Of a stretch of 45,968 bases of DNA, positions 17,896-27,071 are shown piece by piece. Position numbers and translations under genes: made by a program. Numbering within the stretch: the first letter of the stretch is position 1; each line of letters starts with the position of its first letter. The notes under the pieces are model-generated. The model did no database searches. It saw only the letters and a program-made list of their open reading frames with translations, and was not told where the DNA came from. Origin of the DNA: Dulcicalothrix desertica PCC 7102 (GTDB lineage Bacteria > Cyanobacteriota > Cyanobacteriia > Cyanobacteriales > Nostocaceae). The stretch spans positions 1-45,968 of the forward strand of contig NZ_RSCL01000021.1 of assembly GCF_003991905.1 (NCBI RefSeq). Reading direction: 5' to 3'.

Positions 17896-18238
17896 ACAAC
17901 ATCAAAACTTGTGTTGCACATTTATTAGTAGACTTCGACAGCTATAGATTGAAGAAGTACATAGCGCCAAGATATAAAATTTGTTACTGAAACAGGAACC
18001 GAGATAGTACTTAATTTGTGCTGTGGATGCCTGAGAAAAGCATCTGTATGTAAACCGATAATAATCAATAAACGTTTCTAATATTAAAAATTTTTTATCA
18101 AGAGAAATACTGAGTTTGTGAGAATTTGTTGATACCGACTTTAAGTTGAATTCACACAAATATATTATTTCTTCACAAAATAATTGAGTATTTATGCTCT
18201 CTTGTGCAACAGGCATACGAACTGTGTCCCCAAAACAA

Positions 18239-18300
18239 CAGGCGCCTGACCATAAAGCACAGGCGCCTGAAATAAAATCACAGGCTCTTGGATGCCTGTG
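18239..18300 (-). terminator. psbO terminator region built from CAGGCGCCTG repeats
   Basis: CACAGGC (18279) pairs with GCCTGTG (18294-18300) in a 7 bp stem with an 8-base loop, followed on the minus strand by ATTTTATTTC. Next to it lie two copies of the 10-base palindrome CAGGCGCCTG (18239-18248, 18260-18269). From 17896 to 18238 I see no supported gene; this is the sigF upstream region. Confidence 0.6.
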
Positions 18301-18319
18301 CCACAATACTATGAATTAT

Positions 18320-19150
18320 TTAAGCTTTTGGCTCAATGCGACCGTAGAATATGCCGCGAATCTTAACTTCTTTAGGGTCGCCAGAACCTAAATCGGTGTC
18401 AGAAGGCTGTATGCTCTCAAAGGTACCAGCAATTTCACCGCTATTGCTATTGATTTTTGCAACAGATAAAGAAACGTTTCCTTCGAGAACTTGCGCGCGC
18501 TTAACGTTTTCACGAGTTAGTTCTTCAGCATCTGAGCGTGCAGGTAATGCAACGGCGTTATCGTAACCACTAGCAACACCACGACCTTTAGGGTCAAGGA
18601 AGGTGGCGCCACGGTAAGAAGGAACGCGGAACGAACCTTCAAAGTCAGTGGAGGTGTTAATACTGGTCAAATTAGGCTGGGTTGTAGCAACTAATCCTTT
18701 TACTGTAAAAAGGAACGGAATGAGTTCGCCACCAGGTAATTTAACTGTGGTTGCTTGGAAATCAAACCCGTCTTTTTCTATAAAGGTCAAACTACCATCA
18801 GGATTCACGTTTACGTCACCCTGAATTTGGTCGAGTGATGAAGTTTTACGAGTCACTAGTTTACCTGTAATAAATTCAGCTTGTTGACGTTTATTAGTTG
18901 GTTCTTCTTTTACAAAGTAATTAGTCGGTTCCAAGCACAGTTCTTTGAGGACGTAAGACTGGCTCTTATCAATGGGAATAGAACCTCGACTAGTTTCGCT
19001 TAATTGGGGGCATTTATTTGCTAAACCAGTGCCTCGAATCTGTTCGTAGGTTAGAGTGCCTGTACTAGCAGACGCAGGACCATCACTACAAGCAGTTATA
19101 AAGCCTAAGCATAATGCTAAGAATGTAACTATTAAACCGCGATACCTCAT
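18320..19150 (-). CDS. psbO: Photosystem II manganese-stabilising protein
   Basis: The 276-residue lumenal extrinsic subunit shields the Mn4CaO5 cluster. The signal peptide (MRYRGLIVTFLALCLGFITA) is followed by the mature start LTYEQIRGTGLANKCPQL. The two disulfide cysteines (in NKCPQL and KELCLEP) are present, as are FKEEPTNKRQQAEF-like and SYRGATFLDPKGRG signatures. I chose the ATG at 19150; an in-frame ATG at 19168 adds six residues before the basic signal start. Full length and intact. Confidence 0.98.
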   Translation of the reverse strand: MRYRGLIVTFLALCLGFITACSDGPASASTGTLTYEQIRGTGLANKCPQLSETSRGSIPIDKSQSYVLKELCLEPTNYFVKEEPTNKRQQAEFITGKLVTRKTSSLDQIQGDVNVNPDGSLTFIEKDGFDFQATTVKLPGGELIPFLFTVKGLVATTQPNLTSINTSTDFEGSFRVPSYRGATFLDPKGRGVASGYDNAVALPARSDAEELTRENVKRAQVLEGNVSLSVAKINSNSGEIAGTFESIQPSDTDLGSGDPKEVKIRGIFYGRIEPKA

Positions 19151-19381
19151 TGTCAACCTCAATGTCAAAAATTAATAAACGTCTTGCAACACGGCGCCAG
19201 TTTTTCACCAGCGCTTTGCTACACGGCTAAAGAGAAAATATTAAATTCTCATTTGTTAAGGATTTTACAAAATTATGGCTGCACTTGGAAGTGTTTCATA
19301 CATTCGTTAATGTTTAATCGTAGAGAATCCTTACTGACTGGCGCCTTAAAGCCTGTTTACAAATCTTCATACTATGAGTTA

Positions 19382-19416
19382 AGAAACCGGGTAACTTCTA
19401 CGAAACCCGGTTTCTT
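19382..19416. repeat. AGAAACCGGGT hairpin repeat
   Basis: AGAAACCGGGT and ACCCGGTTTCT form a perfect 11 bp stem. The sequence is related to the pair at 16853. It lies in the non-coding stretch 19151-19522, where I see no other gene. Confidence 0.7.
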
Positions 19417-19522
19417 TGTTCAATCTTGTAATAAAAATAACGATTTTGCGTGGAAACGGGGTTTGTTTATGACGAATTTTTCTGTGGCAAGAAGCTAGAA
19501 CTCGGCTAAAGTGGATAACCAT

Positions 19523-19831
19523 ATGAGTACTAGTAATAATTTTGAGTCAGTAATGTTATCCTACAAACTTCAAGCTATTAATGTAGCGGTACACGATGCT
19601 GTAACGGTTTGTCAAGGGGATACTATCCAACTTTTGGCGTTACTACGTCAATTAGAATCTTTACACCGTGAAATCCGCGAGGGTCCTTTTCAAGCGAATT
19701 TACCAGAAAATCGTCAAGCGCTTTACGCTCTATTACGGGAAATCGAATCTGAGGGAGGTTGGCCCTATATCGAACGCATGAAGTTACAAGCTTTTCTCAA
19801 GTTCTTAGAACAGGAGGAAGAAGACAAATAA
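19523..19831 (+). CDS. Conserved cyanobacterial protein of unknown function
   Basis: The roughly 102-residue, largely helical soluble protein shows LLALLRQLESLHREIREGPF and NRQALYALLREIESEGGWPY. The ATG at 19523 gives MSTSNNFESVMLSYKLQ; another in-frame start lies 12 bases upstream. It is strongly charged with no cysteine cluster or membrane segment. I recognise it only as a conserved hypothetical protein of filamentous cyanobacteria that lies near psbO. Confidence 0.75.
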   Translation: MSTSNNFESVMLSYKLQAINVAVHDAVTVCQGDTIQLLALLRQLESLHREIREGPFQANLPENRQALYALLREIESEGGWPYIERMKLQAFLKFLEQEEEDK

Positions 19832-19840
19832 TGCCATTTT

Positions 19841-19909
19841 AGGTTTTAGATTTTGGATTTTAGATTTTAAATTCAATCCAAAATCCAAAATCCGTAATCT
19901 AAAATCTAC
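19841..19909. repeat. Imperfect inverted repeat of ATTTTGG/CCAAAAT heptamers
   Basis: TTTTAGATTTTGGATTTTAG on the left is mirrored by AATCCAAAATCCAAAATCC and AATCTAAAATCT on the right. It sits exactly between two convergent genes and could act as a bidirectional terminator. Similar heptamer hairpins are common in Nostocales. Confidence 0.7.
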
Positions 19910-22900
19910 TTGACACCTTCACAAAGATTACGGTCACGTGCATCAACGTTACGGTTGTACTTGAGATAATCTCCTACCCAGCTACATCCACGTTTTAATA
20001 AATCGTTTAAATCTAAATTCCACAAAATAATTGTTTTGTCTTCGCTTGCAGATGCGAGTGTTTGACCGTCTGGACTCCAAGCTGCGCTTAGTACTGGTGC
20101 ATTATGTCCATTAAAGGTTTTGATGAGTTTACCTTCACGACTCCATAGTTTTACTGTGCTATCCCAACCTGCTGCTGCTAAAACTTCTCCGTTGGGACTA
20201 AAGGTTACTGAGTTGACGCTATCGCTATAACCTCTAAGCAAGGTTTTGAGTAATTTACCATTCCAATCCCATAATTTGACTGTGTTATCCCAACCAGCTG
20301 ATGCGATTATTTTATCGGTAGGACTAAAGCTTGTGCCTAAAACCCAGCTATCGTGTGAGGTAAGGGTTTTTAATAATGTACCGTCTCGGCGCCAAAGTTT
20401 GACGGTTTTATCATCACTAGCTGAGGCAAGAATTTTTCCATCCGGACTCCAAGCGACATTATTTACCCAACCATTATGTCCAGATATCGTTTTGACGTTT
20501 TTGCCGTCACGGTTCCACAGTTTAATGGTTTTATCTTGACTCGCTGATGCTATAAATTCTCCATCCGGACTCCAAACTACGCTTCTAACTTTATCAAGAT
20601 GTCCCGTTAAAGTTTTAACTAATGACCCATTTAAATTCCAAATTTTAGCGGTTTTATCATGACTTCCAGTCACAACAAATTTTCCAACTGGGTCAAAACT
20701 GACGCTTTGAACTAAGTCTGAATGTCCAACTAAGGTTTTGTCGAGGCTTGTGCTAGAAATTCCATCCTTTTTATTATGTTTCCATAGCTTAACGGTGTTA
20801 TCTCGACTTGCCGATGCTAACATCTCACCGTTCCGACTCCAAACAACACTTGTAACTCCACCTTCATGGTTCTTTAGAACTGGTAATGAAGTTGATGCTA
20901 AATTCCATAACTTTATACTTTTGTCCCAACTGGCAGATGCGAGTGTTTTTCCGTCTGGGCTAAAAGCAATACTAGAAACAGCATCGTTGTGACCTTTAAA
21001 TGTTTCGACTAACCGACCGTCAATACTCCACATATTAATTGCATTATCATCTCCAGCAGATGCTAAATATTTACTGTTTGGACTAAAGCTCAGATTCCAA
21101 ACTGTGGCAGTGTGATTACGTAGTGTTTTTTCTAACCGATAATCAAATGGACGTTGTGCATTATTACCTACTTTACGCCAAAGCTGCACGGCGCCTGTAC
21201 GATTTCCTAATACTAAGTATTGACTATCTGGACTAAATGCTACGGATGTTACACCTATAGAATTTTCTGGCAGTGTTGTTACTAAACTTCCATCTCTGTT
21301 CCAAATTTTGACTGTTTTGTCTTGACTCGCAGAAGCTATTAATTGACCATTCGGGCTAAATGTTACCCAGTTAATTTCTGCTGTATGTCCACGTAAAATT
21401 CTTACTAACTCACCATTAGAACGCCAAATTTTGATTGTACTATCTGCGCTACCTGTCGCTATTAACTCACCGTCAGGGCTAAAGTTAACGCTGTAAATAC
21501 CTTGCGAATGTCCATCTAATGATTTATATGGTCGTGTTTCAAATTCGCCGTTTTCTTTTTGGCGCCACAGCTTTACAGTATTGTCTAAGCTGGCAGATGC
21601 TAATGTTTTCCCATCGGGACTAAAAGCAATACTAGTAACAGCAAAGTCATGTCCATCAAGAGTTTGAACTAGCGTACCATCTGGGCGCCAAATTTTGACC
21701 ATCCGGTCAGTACTACCCGAAGCAATTAATTTACCATCTGGACTATAAGTAACACCCCAAAGAACATCTGTATGCCCTTCCAGACGGTTGATTTCTTTAA
21801 CTCCATACACTGCTTGCTGTAATGCTGTGACTACACGCGAAGAAGTATCACCTTGAACTCCATTCGATTGTTTAAGTTTTCGCCAAGCTCGTAAACTCTC
21901 AATCAAAGCATCAAATTCCTTGGAAGAAGCAAACAAAGCTTCGCTTGCAGCAGTAATTGCACTTATTCGTAAGTTATCTTCGCTACGTTCGGCACGCACG
22001 CGATTTAGAACAGCCGCACGCTTTTGAAGGTCTGCTTGCCACCATAAACCACCAATTGAGGCAGTACAAAACAACAGTGCCACACCAGCCACTCTTGCTT
22101 CGCGTAAGCGTCTTTGAAGTACTAAAGTCAGTTGTTCTTGACTGAGTTTTTGAGCAACTTCAGCACGAGTTTTTTCAAATCTGACCTTTTCAAGTTCAGC
22201 AACAATGCCGTAGTTATTTTTTTGACGAATAGGCTCAACTAAATAATCATGAACAAGCTGGTAGCGGTCGCCAGATTCTTCACGCATTCGCAGTACTAAA
22301 CCACTGCCGACTAAAATATCGAGTATTAACTCCCAATCAGAATCTAAATTAAATAACGTCTCAGCACTTTTGGTTAACGCAACTGCAAGCTCAATTTTAG
22401 TTCTGAGTGGTCGCGTACCTTTTTCATCGGTTAGTTCAAATAATAATTTCCAAGTTAGCTGCTCGTTTTCTCGACCACAGTCTTTAATAACCTCCGTCAA
22501 CCAACGTTCTACTAACTTCGATGAACCACCAGATTCTTTATACTCTTCGAGAGTTTTAATTTTTTCGGCTTGAAGTTGGGCGCCAACTATTTGCAATTCA
22601 ATCGGGTGAACTTGCTCAACTTCTGTCGCTAAATCTTGAACTAACTGATTAATTAAATCATTACTTAGTTCATAGTGTGAGCGAGAAGTCAAAATATCAA
22701 TAACGCCAATAGCATCCTGAACTGAGAAATTCCCTAAATAATAACGAATGTCTTTATCTAATATATTTTTATTAATTACCCCTAAATCGTATGTGTTACG
22801 GTTGTTTTCGTTACACAGACGCTCAAACTCTAATAAATAATGTAAATAATCTTCACGAAGCGAAAAAATAATCTTGACAAAAGGAACATTTAGACACTGA

Positions 22901-24879
22901 CTAACAAATTTATAAAAATGAATTCTTTGACTTTGCTCACGAACAGCGAAAAAGAATTCTTCTAATTGGTCAAAAATTAAAACAACTGTATAATTACGTT
23001 CTGCTAATTCCCGTAGCTTGGCAAGTATTATCGACGTTGAAAATTTGATTGATACCGATAAATCTGTTTGCGCTAATGCTTGATTAATATTTCGACCTAA
23101 TACTGTAATCCAATCGCTATATACCGATAAAACAATTGGTATGGCAATGCGGTCGCCAATTACCTTTTCTGTTAAAGTTGGGACTAACCCAGCACGCAAC
23201 AGCGAACTCTTACCAACACCGCTTGGCCCATGAACAATAGTTAACTTACAGTCTGTACGCCCTAAACGTCCAATTAAATTATTAATATCTTTTTCTCTTC
23301 CAGATGCAGCAATTTCTTGTGCTACTTCTTCGGGTATATAAGAAATTCTTGATTGGTTAATTGAAGTACACGCGACCACATTCCCTGTCGAACCATTTAC
23401 TTTGTAACGTTGTGGTTGCAGCGTAGTGGCGCCAATAAATGCTCGCAATCCATACTGATGTTCTACTTGAACTTTTTCTTGCTTCAGGTTGAAAGCTTCA
23501 CTATAGTTATGACGCTCAAAAAAGTAGAGTGAACGTAATTCTTCAACTATCTCTAAATATAAAGATGGCTCATACTGTACCTCGCAAACAACCTTTGCCC
23601 ACTCCAAATTATTTATTGCCTCTTCCCACTCTCCTAAATGACGTTGTGCGCGTCCTAACAATAAAAGATACCAACTTTCTTGAGCGCGTGAGACATTTAC
23701 AGAAACTTCTGCAATAGTCCGGGCTGTATTCGCCAATTCATATGCTTGTAGCCAATTTGACCGTGAAGCCGCAACAACTGCTAAAAATCCATATGCTTGG
23801 GCTTCAGAAGCTTTATCGGGGTAGATGGCATATAGCTCTAATGCTTGAGAAGCATAAGTATGTAACTCATCCCATGCTTCTATATGCTTCAGCATTTGTA
23901 AGAGCGGAGGTATAAATTGAGCTACTTTATCTTGGCGCCCAATTGACTCAAATGTTGAAAGTGATTTTTTAAACCAGACAATTCCTTCAAGCCAGTAGCT
24001 GCGATTCAATGCCGGACGTAAATCTGCCATTCGCCCATAGCATAAGCCAAGGTGGAATAACACTATAGCCTTATAAACAGACTGTGAGAATGTGAAAGTG
24101 TGGTTTTCATCGTCCCAAAGAGCCAAAGAGTGCTGGTAATGAGATAGCGCTTCTTCAACTTGGTCATTAATATAAGCGTTATATCCTGAAACAAATTCTA
24201 AACAGCGGTTCAGTTCTGGTTCAAGTTGAATATTGTATATGCGGAGTAAGTCTTCGCGTGCGGTTTCGATTTCTTTTGAACTATCCAGGGATGAAACTTT
24301 ATCAAGGCTGTGGCTTTCATCCGTACTATTAAGAATATAATTAAATAAAAATTCAGTATTTTTACGGATTAAAGCTATTAACTCCTCCTTTGTCATTTCA
24401 AACTTAATCGTGGTTGCTGCCCAACTTTTAAAGTCAGGTGCAAGTCGTGACAATTGAGTAGCTACTTCATCTTTAAGCCATAACACCAAAGGAAAAGGAA
24501 AAGTATCAGCATAAATATCGCGTGCTTGGTTTAACCCAGTAAGTAAATCATCAATTTTGACAACCGATTCAAGCCCAAACACCATTAAAGCTTCGGGTAA
24601 AGCATCACCAGCAACAGCAGGAATATCTAAATATAAATCTGAAATTATTGTGTTGTGTAAATTTGCGGTTGTCAAAGCAGAAAGCTCTAGCTCACGTAAG
24701 TAAATGTCTTTAGTTAGTGTGCGTAAGTTTTCTAAAACTGATGTACGTAATTGTCCGTAGTTGCATCGGACTAATATTAGGGCAAATTGACCTTTAGAAA
24801 GCGCAACCGCTCGAATTAGACGTTGTAATGAACGATGATTCGCATTGGCGATTGCAGCCGTGAACTGCCACTCTGTCAT
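19906..24879 (-). CDS. TPR-STAND-type NTPase with a membrane helix and 14 WD40 repeats
   Basis: The 1657-residue protein has five regions. Residues 1-190 resemble a P-loop-like fold lacking Walker A (LQRLIRAVALSKGQFALILV, then ALMVFGLESV), seen at the front of other cyanobacterial TPR and WD40 proteins. About 220-480 are TPR-like helices (EEALSHYQHSLALW, EWEEAINNLEWAK). About 545-900 are a STAND-type NTPase with Walker A GPSGVGKSS (about 551) and Walker B VVLIFDQLEEFF (about 630). One hydrophobic helix follows at about 930 (ARVAGVALLFCTASIGGLWW). About 1030-1625 contain 14 WD40 repeats, enough for two seven-bladed propellers; repeat 5 lacks GH at its start. Such proteins usually sense a ligand with the propellers and oligomerise through the NTPase. 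The AAA ATPase gene lies 184 bases upstream on the same strand, so a common transcript is likely. Confidence 0.9.
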   Translation of the reverse strand: MTEWQFTAAIANANHRSLQRLIRAVALSKGQFALILVRCNYGQLRTSVLENLRTLTKDIYLRELELSALTTANLHNTIISDLYLDIPAVAGDALPEALMVFGLESVVKIDDLLTGLNQARDIYADTFPFPLVLWLKDEVATQLSRLAPDFKSWAATTIKFEMTKEELIALIRKNTEFLFNYILNSTDESHSLDKVSSLDSSKEIETAREDLLRIYNIQLEPELNRCLEFVSGYNAYINDQVEEALSHYQHSLALWDDENHTFTFSQSVYKAIVLFHLGLCYGRMADLRPALNRSYWLEGIVWFKKSLSTFESIGRQDKVAQFIPPLLQMLKHIEAWDELHTYASQALELYAIYPDKASEAQAYGFLAVVAASRSNWLQAYELANTARTIAEVSVNVSRAQESWYLLLLGRAQRHLGEWEEAINNLEWAKVVCEVQYEPSLYLEIVEELRSLYFFERHNYSEAFNLKQEKVQVEHQYGLRAFIGATTLQPQRYKVNGSTGNVVACTSINQSRISYIPEEVAQEIAASGREKDINNLIGRLGRTDCKLTIVHGPSGVGKSSLLRAGLVPTLTEKVIGDRIAIPIVLSVYSDWITVLGRNINQALAQTDLSVSIKFSTSIILAKLRELAERNYTVVLIFDQLEEFFFAVREQSQRIHFYKFVSQCLNVPFVKIIFSLREDYLHYLLEFERLCNENNRNTYDLGVINKNILDKDIRYYLGNFSVQDAIGVIDILTSRSHYELSNDLINQLVQDLATEVEQVHPIELQIVGAQLQAEKIKTLEEYKESGGSSKLVERWLTEVIKDCGRENEQLTWKLLFELTDEKGTRPLRTKIELAVALTKSAETLFNLDSDWELILDILVGSGLVLRMREESGDRYQLVHDYLVEPIRQKNNYGIVAELEKVRFEKTRAEVAQKLSQEQLTLVLQRRLREARVAGVALLFCTASIGGLWWQADLQKRAAVLNRVRAERSEDNLRISAITAASEALFASSKEFDALIESLRAWRKLKQSNGVQGDTSSRVVTALQQAVYGVKEINRLEGHTDVLWGVTYSPDGKLIASGSTDRMVKIWRPDGTLVQTLDGHDFAVTSIAFSPDGKTLASASLDNTVKLWRQKENGEFETRPYKSLDGHSQGIYSVNFSPDGELIATGSADSTIKIWRSNGELVRILRGHTAEINWVTFSPNGQLIASASQDKTVKIWNRDGSLVTTLPENSIGVTSVAFSPDSQYLVLGNRTGAVQLWRKVGNNAQRPFDYRLEKTLRNHTATVWNLSFSPNSKYLASAGDDNAINMWSIDGRLVETFKGHNDAVSSIAFSPDGKTLASASWDKSIKLWNLASTSLPVLKNHEGGVTSVVWSRNGEMLASASRDNTVKLWKHNKKDGISSTSLDKTLVGHSDLVQSVSFDPVGKFVVTGSHDKTAKIWNLNGSLVKTLTGHLDKVRSVVWSPDGEFIASASQDKTIKLWNRDGKNVKTISGHNGWVNNVAWSPDGKILASASDDKTVKLWRRDGTLLKTLTSHDSWVLGTSFSPTDKIIASAGWDNTVKLWDWNGKLLKTLLRGYSDSVNSVTFSPNGEVLAAAGWDSTVKLWSREGKLIKTFNGHNAPVLSAAWSPDGQTLASASEDKTIILWNLDLNDLLKRGCSWVGDYLKYNRNVDARDRNLCEGVK

Positions 24880-25032
24880 AAAACTAAAACCGGGCTAAAA
24901 AGAATTATGTTCACCAAAACGCGGAAACTAGATTTTGGCATTGTAGGCGTTGGAATGGATACTGTGTAATTACGGAGTCTTTAGAAGGCTTTCTCTTCCG
25001 AACGCATTAAATACAGTAAAAATACTTAGGAA

Positions 25033-25100
25033 TGTAGAGACCGAATATGTTCGGTCTCCTCCGCTACAATTCCAAAGACGCGACATGTCGCGTCTCTACA
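25033..25100. repeat. GTAGAGAC hairpin repeat, copy 4, overlapping a gene end
   Basis: TGTAGAGACCGAA pairs with TTCGGTCTC, and AGACGCGACATG pairs with CATGTCGCGTCT beside it; the outer TGTAGAGAC and GTCTCTACA also match. The right part encodes the last residues and stop of the AAA ATPase gene. Confidence 0.75.
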
Positions 25101-26428
25101 ATTTGTCTTTGCCACGCTTGTACTTTTTCGGTTTCAGCTAGTGCTGGACTGATACCAAACCAACGTCCTGTGGCATCGCGGTATTCAAAAACAAACATGC
25201 TTCGCAATAGTCTTTGATATTCAGATTCGCCTTTAAGGCTTTGCTGATTAACTACTTCGTAGAGTAATTCCCATTCTTCTTCGTTTATCGCTAGCAGTAA
25301 ATCGTCGCGATAATCTTTGATTACAGACTCTAAACAATCAGGTGAGAATGGAGGGTCTTGACGTTGTAAACAGCTATAAAGCAATCCTAAAAGATTACGA
25401 ATATGACCTCCACTCACACGGCACAACCTATCCAAAGTTTCAGGCGCCTCAAATAATTCTGTAACTAAGTTTTCACGAGCGTTCCAGGCAATTTCGGGGA
25501 ATGCTCGCGCTAACACAAGCTGACGTAATAAGGACATTCCTGGCTCGTAATCACTGCCTGAACGCTGTCTTACTAACACCATTGGCAGTACTTTTGGCGC
25601 CACCCCACCACCCAAACGGTTTTTCAGGGTTTCGTATTCGTTTGAGAAAATCAGCGCTAATGGAATTGTGTACACAACATGACATTTCAGGCGCCGCAGT
25701 TGTTCACCTCGGTCGATAAATAAATATTCGGGTTGCGAACGTCCCGATGGCATTGGTCGCATGTCAACTCGGTCTAAGTTATCAACTATTACAACCAATC
25801 CATTTTGACCTCGCATTTTAAGTTGCTCGTTAGCTCGGTCTAATAATTCGTCGTTGATTGCTTGCAATATGCTATTTGTACGAGGTTCAAGATATTGCCG
25901 CAATTGGGAGCGCATCTGTGGACTATCTTTTGTCTTGGCGCTAATTTTTGCAATTCCAATTGAAAATTCTGCTTCTGTGGAAATTTCTAGCGGAGTTTGC
26001 AAGAATTCACCGATTTCTTTGAACAGGTTGCTGAAGTATCCTGGTTTCGTTTTGATCCCAACTGCTTCTAAACTGGCGCCTACCTGACGGGCAATACTAA
26101 GCAATATATCGCTGACATCGATATCCGCCATGTCTAAATCTTGGCTTGATTCAAAATAAACTACATGAAAACCCGACATTTCCAGTTCAGTTTTCAACCG
26201 TTGTAACTCTGTTGATTTTCCACAGCCAATATGACCCGTAAATAGCTGACATGTTGGATCATCCGGAGAAATACGGACTATTGTACGTTGTAATTCCTCT
26301 ACTATTTTACAACCACGTACATCAGAAAAGTCTATGTAGTACCGTCTGTCAGTGGCATCACCCATAACCAGTGTTTTGCTAGGGTTACAGGCTTTAAAGA
26401 AACGCGATAAGTTTATTGTTGTTCTCAT
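25064..26428 (-). CDS. AAA/STAND-like P-loop ATPase
   Basis: The 454-residue cytoplasmic protein has Walker A GHIGCGKST (65-73) and Walker B LVVIVDNLDRV (211-221). An Arg/Lys-rich segment precedes a helical C-terminal half containing LDRLCRVSGGHIRNLLGLL, which resembles the sensor/winged-helix part of STAND and ORC-like ATPases. An N-terminal segment (MGDATDRRYYIDFSDVRG) precedes the P-loop. The final ten residues (about IVETRHVASLEL) are encoded by a GTAGAGACG hairpin repeat and are probably not native. The downstream partner is the TPR-WD40 NTPase. A fragment of a paralogue lies at 37903-38155. Function is unknown; an AAA switch acting with the WD40 protein is inference. Confidence 0.88.
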   Translation of the reverse strand: MRTTINLSRFFKACNPSKTLVMGDATDRRYYIDFSDVRGCKIVEELQRTIVRISPDDPTCQLFTGHIGCGKSTELQRLKTELEMSGFHVVYFESSQDLDMADIDVSDILLSIARQVGASLEAVGIKTKPGYFSNLFKEIGEFLQTPLEISTEAEFSIGIAKISAKTKDSPQMRSQLRQYLEPRTNSILQAINDELLDRANEQLKMRGQNGLVVIVDNLDRVDMRPMPSGRSQPEYLFIDRGEQLRRLKCHVVYTIPLALIFSNEYETLKNRLGGGVAPKVLPMVLVRQRSGSDYEPGMSLLRQLVLARAFPEIAWNARENLVTELFEAPETLDRLCRVSGGHIRNLLGLLYSCLQRQDPPFSPDCLESVIKDYRDDLLLAINEEEWELLYEVVNQQSLKGESEYQRLLRSMFVFEYRDATGRWFGISPALAETEKVQAWQRQIVETRHVASLEL

Positions 26429-26518
26429 GTAGATGCAATGTATAAGTATTTCTATTTACAGTACTTTTACGTATATATGCTCTAGGTAAGTGTTTTAACT
26501 TACGATTTTACGGAGGCA

Positions 26519-26638
26519 GTGGCGCCGTTTGTAGCAGAGCTATTATGTAAAATTCTTAGCCGCAATGAGGTTATCCCTGATAAAAAACAAGTGAATAATC
26601 ATTTTTACACTCGCCACCTCGGTTTTGACAACGTATAA
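26519..26638 (+). CDS. Small ORF or gene tail, 39 residues, unknown
   Basis: From a GTG at 26519 the frame reads VAPFVAELLCKILSRNEVIP and ends with HFYTRHLGFDNV. It stays open for a further 13 codons upstream, back to a TAG. Composition and helix pattern look protein-like, and it lies in the 643-base gap between the AAA ATPase and ftsQ, oriented towards ftsQ. It could be a small protein or the 3' end of a lost gene. The rest of the gap (26639-27071) contains the 26734 palindrome and presumably the ftsQ promoter. Confidence 0.3.
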   Translation: MAPFVAELLCKILSRNEVIPDKKQVNNHFYTRHLGFDNV

Positions 26639-26733
26639 ATCCAAAAATATTACTGACAGTGAGCGTGACTATACTTATAACACTTTGTCAACCATCCAGG
26701 AGTATATATTTAAGCGTTATATATTGCAATATT

Positions 26734-26755
26734 TTAATTAAGGCGCCTTAATTAA
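26734..26755. repeat. Perfect 22 bp palindrome centred on GGCGCC
   Basis: The half-site TTAATTAAGGC is followed by its exact reverse complement. It is the longest perfect palindrome I noticed here and lies in the region upstream of ftsQ. It could be an operator or simply an AT-rich context of the abundant GGCGCC motif. Confidence 0.8.
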
Positions 26756-27071
26756 TTATTCTTTCAAGAATATTTTTATGCATGAAGCGTGTTATTCTGT
26801 CAATACCTTGGATGTAGCTTATTTTCAGTATGATGGTTTACACCCCACGGTCAAAAAGCTACACTTAGTGCAAAATTAACGCTGCACACTTTAGGAAGGT
26901 ACGAGCAAGCGTATTAGGGTGGATATACTAAATAGCACGGGTATTCATTAAGAGTTTTGATGTGCCTATTTCAAAAGTTAAAGTCAATCTCGCGTGCTAA
27001 AATCGCGCGAAATAATCGTGGCTGACAATTGCCGATATGAATAGATTCGCTCATGTGTGGAAGGGGTTTGA

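Noticed and set aside
17902-18306. 134-codon minus-strand frame upstream of sigF
   Set aside because: Rich in Cys, Ser and Tyr with no motif; it starts inside the psbO terminator repeat. More likely the sigF leader.
19184-19498. 104-codon plus-strand frame upstream of the small conserved gene
   Set aside because: It runs through a hairpin repeat and has no protein-like pattern.
24950-25141. Plus-strand frame between the two ATPase genes
   Set aside because: It overlaps the hairpin repeat and the AAA gene end and has no protein-like features.
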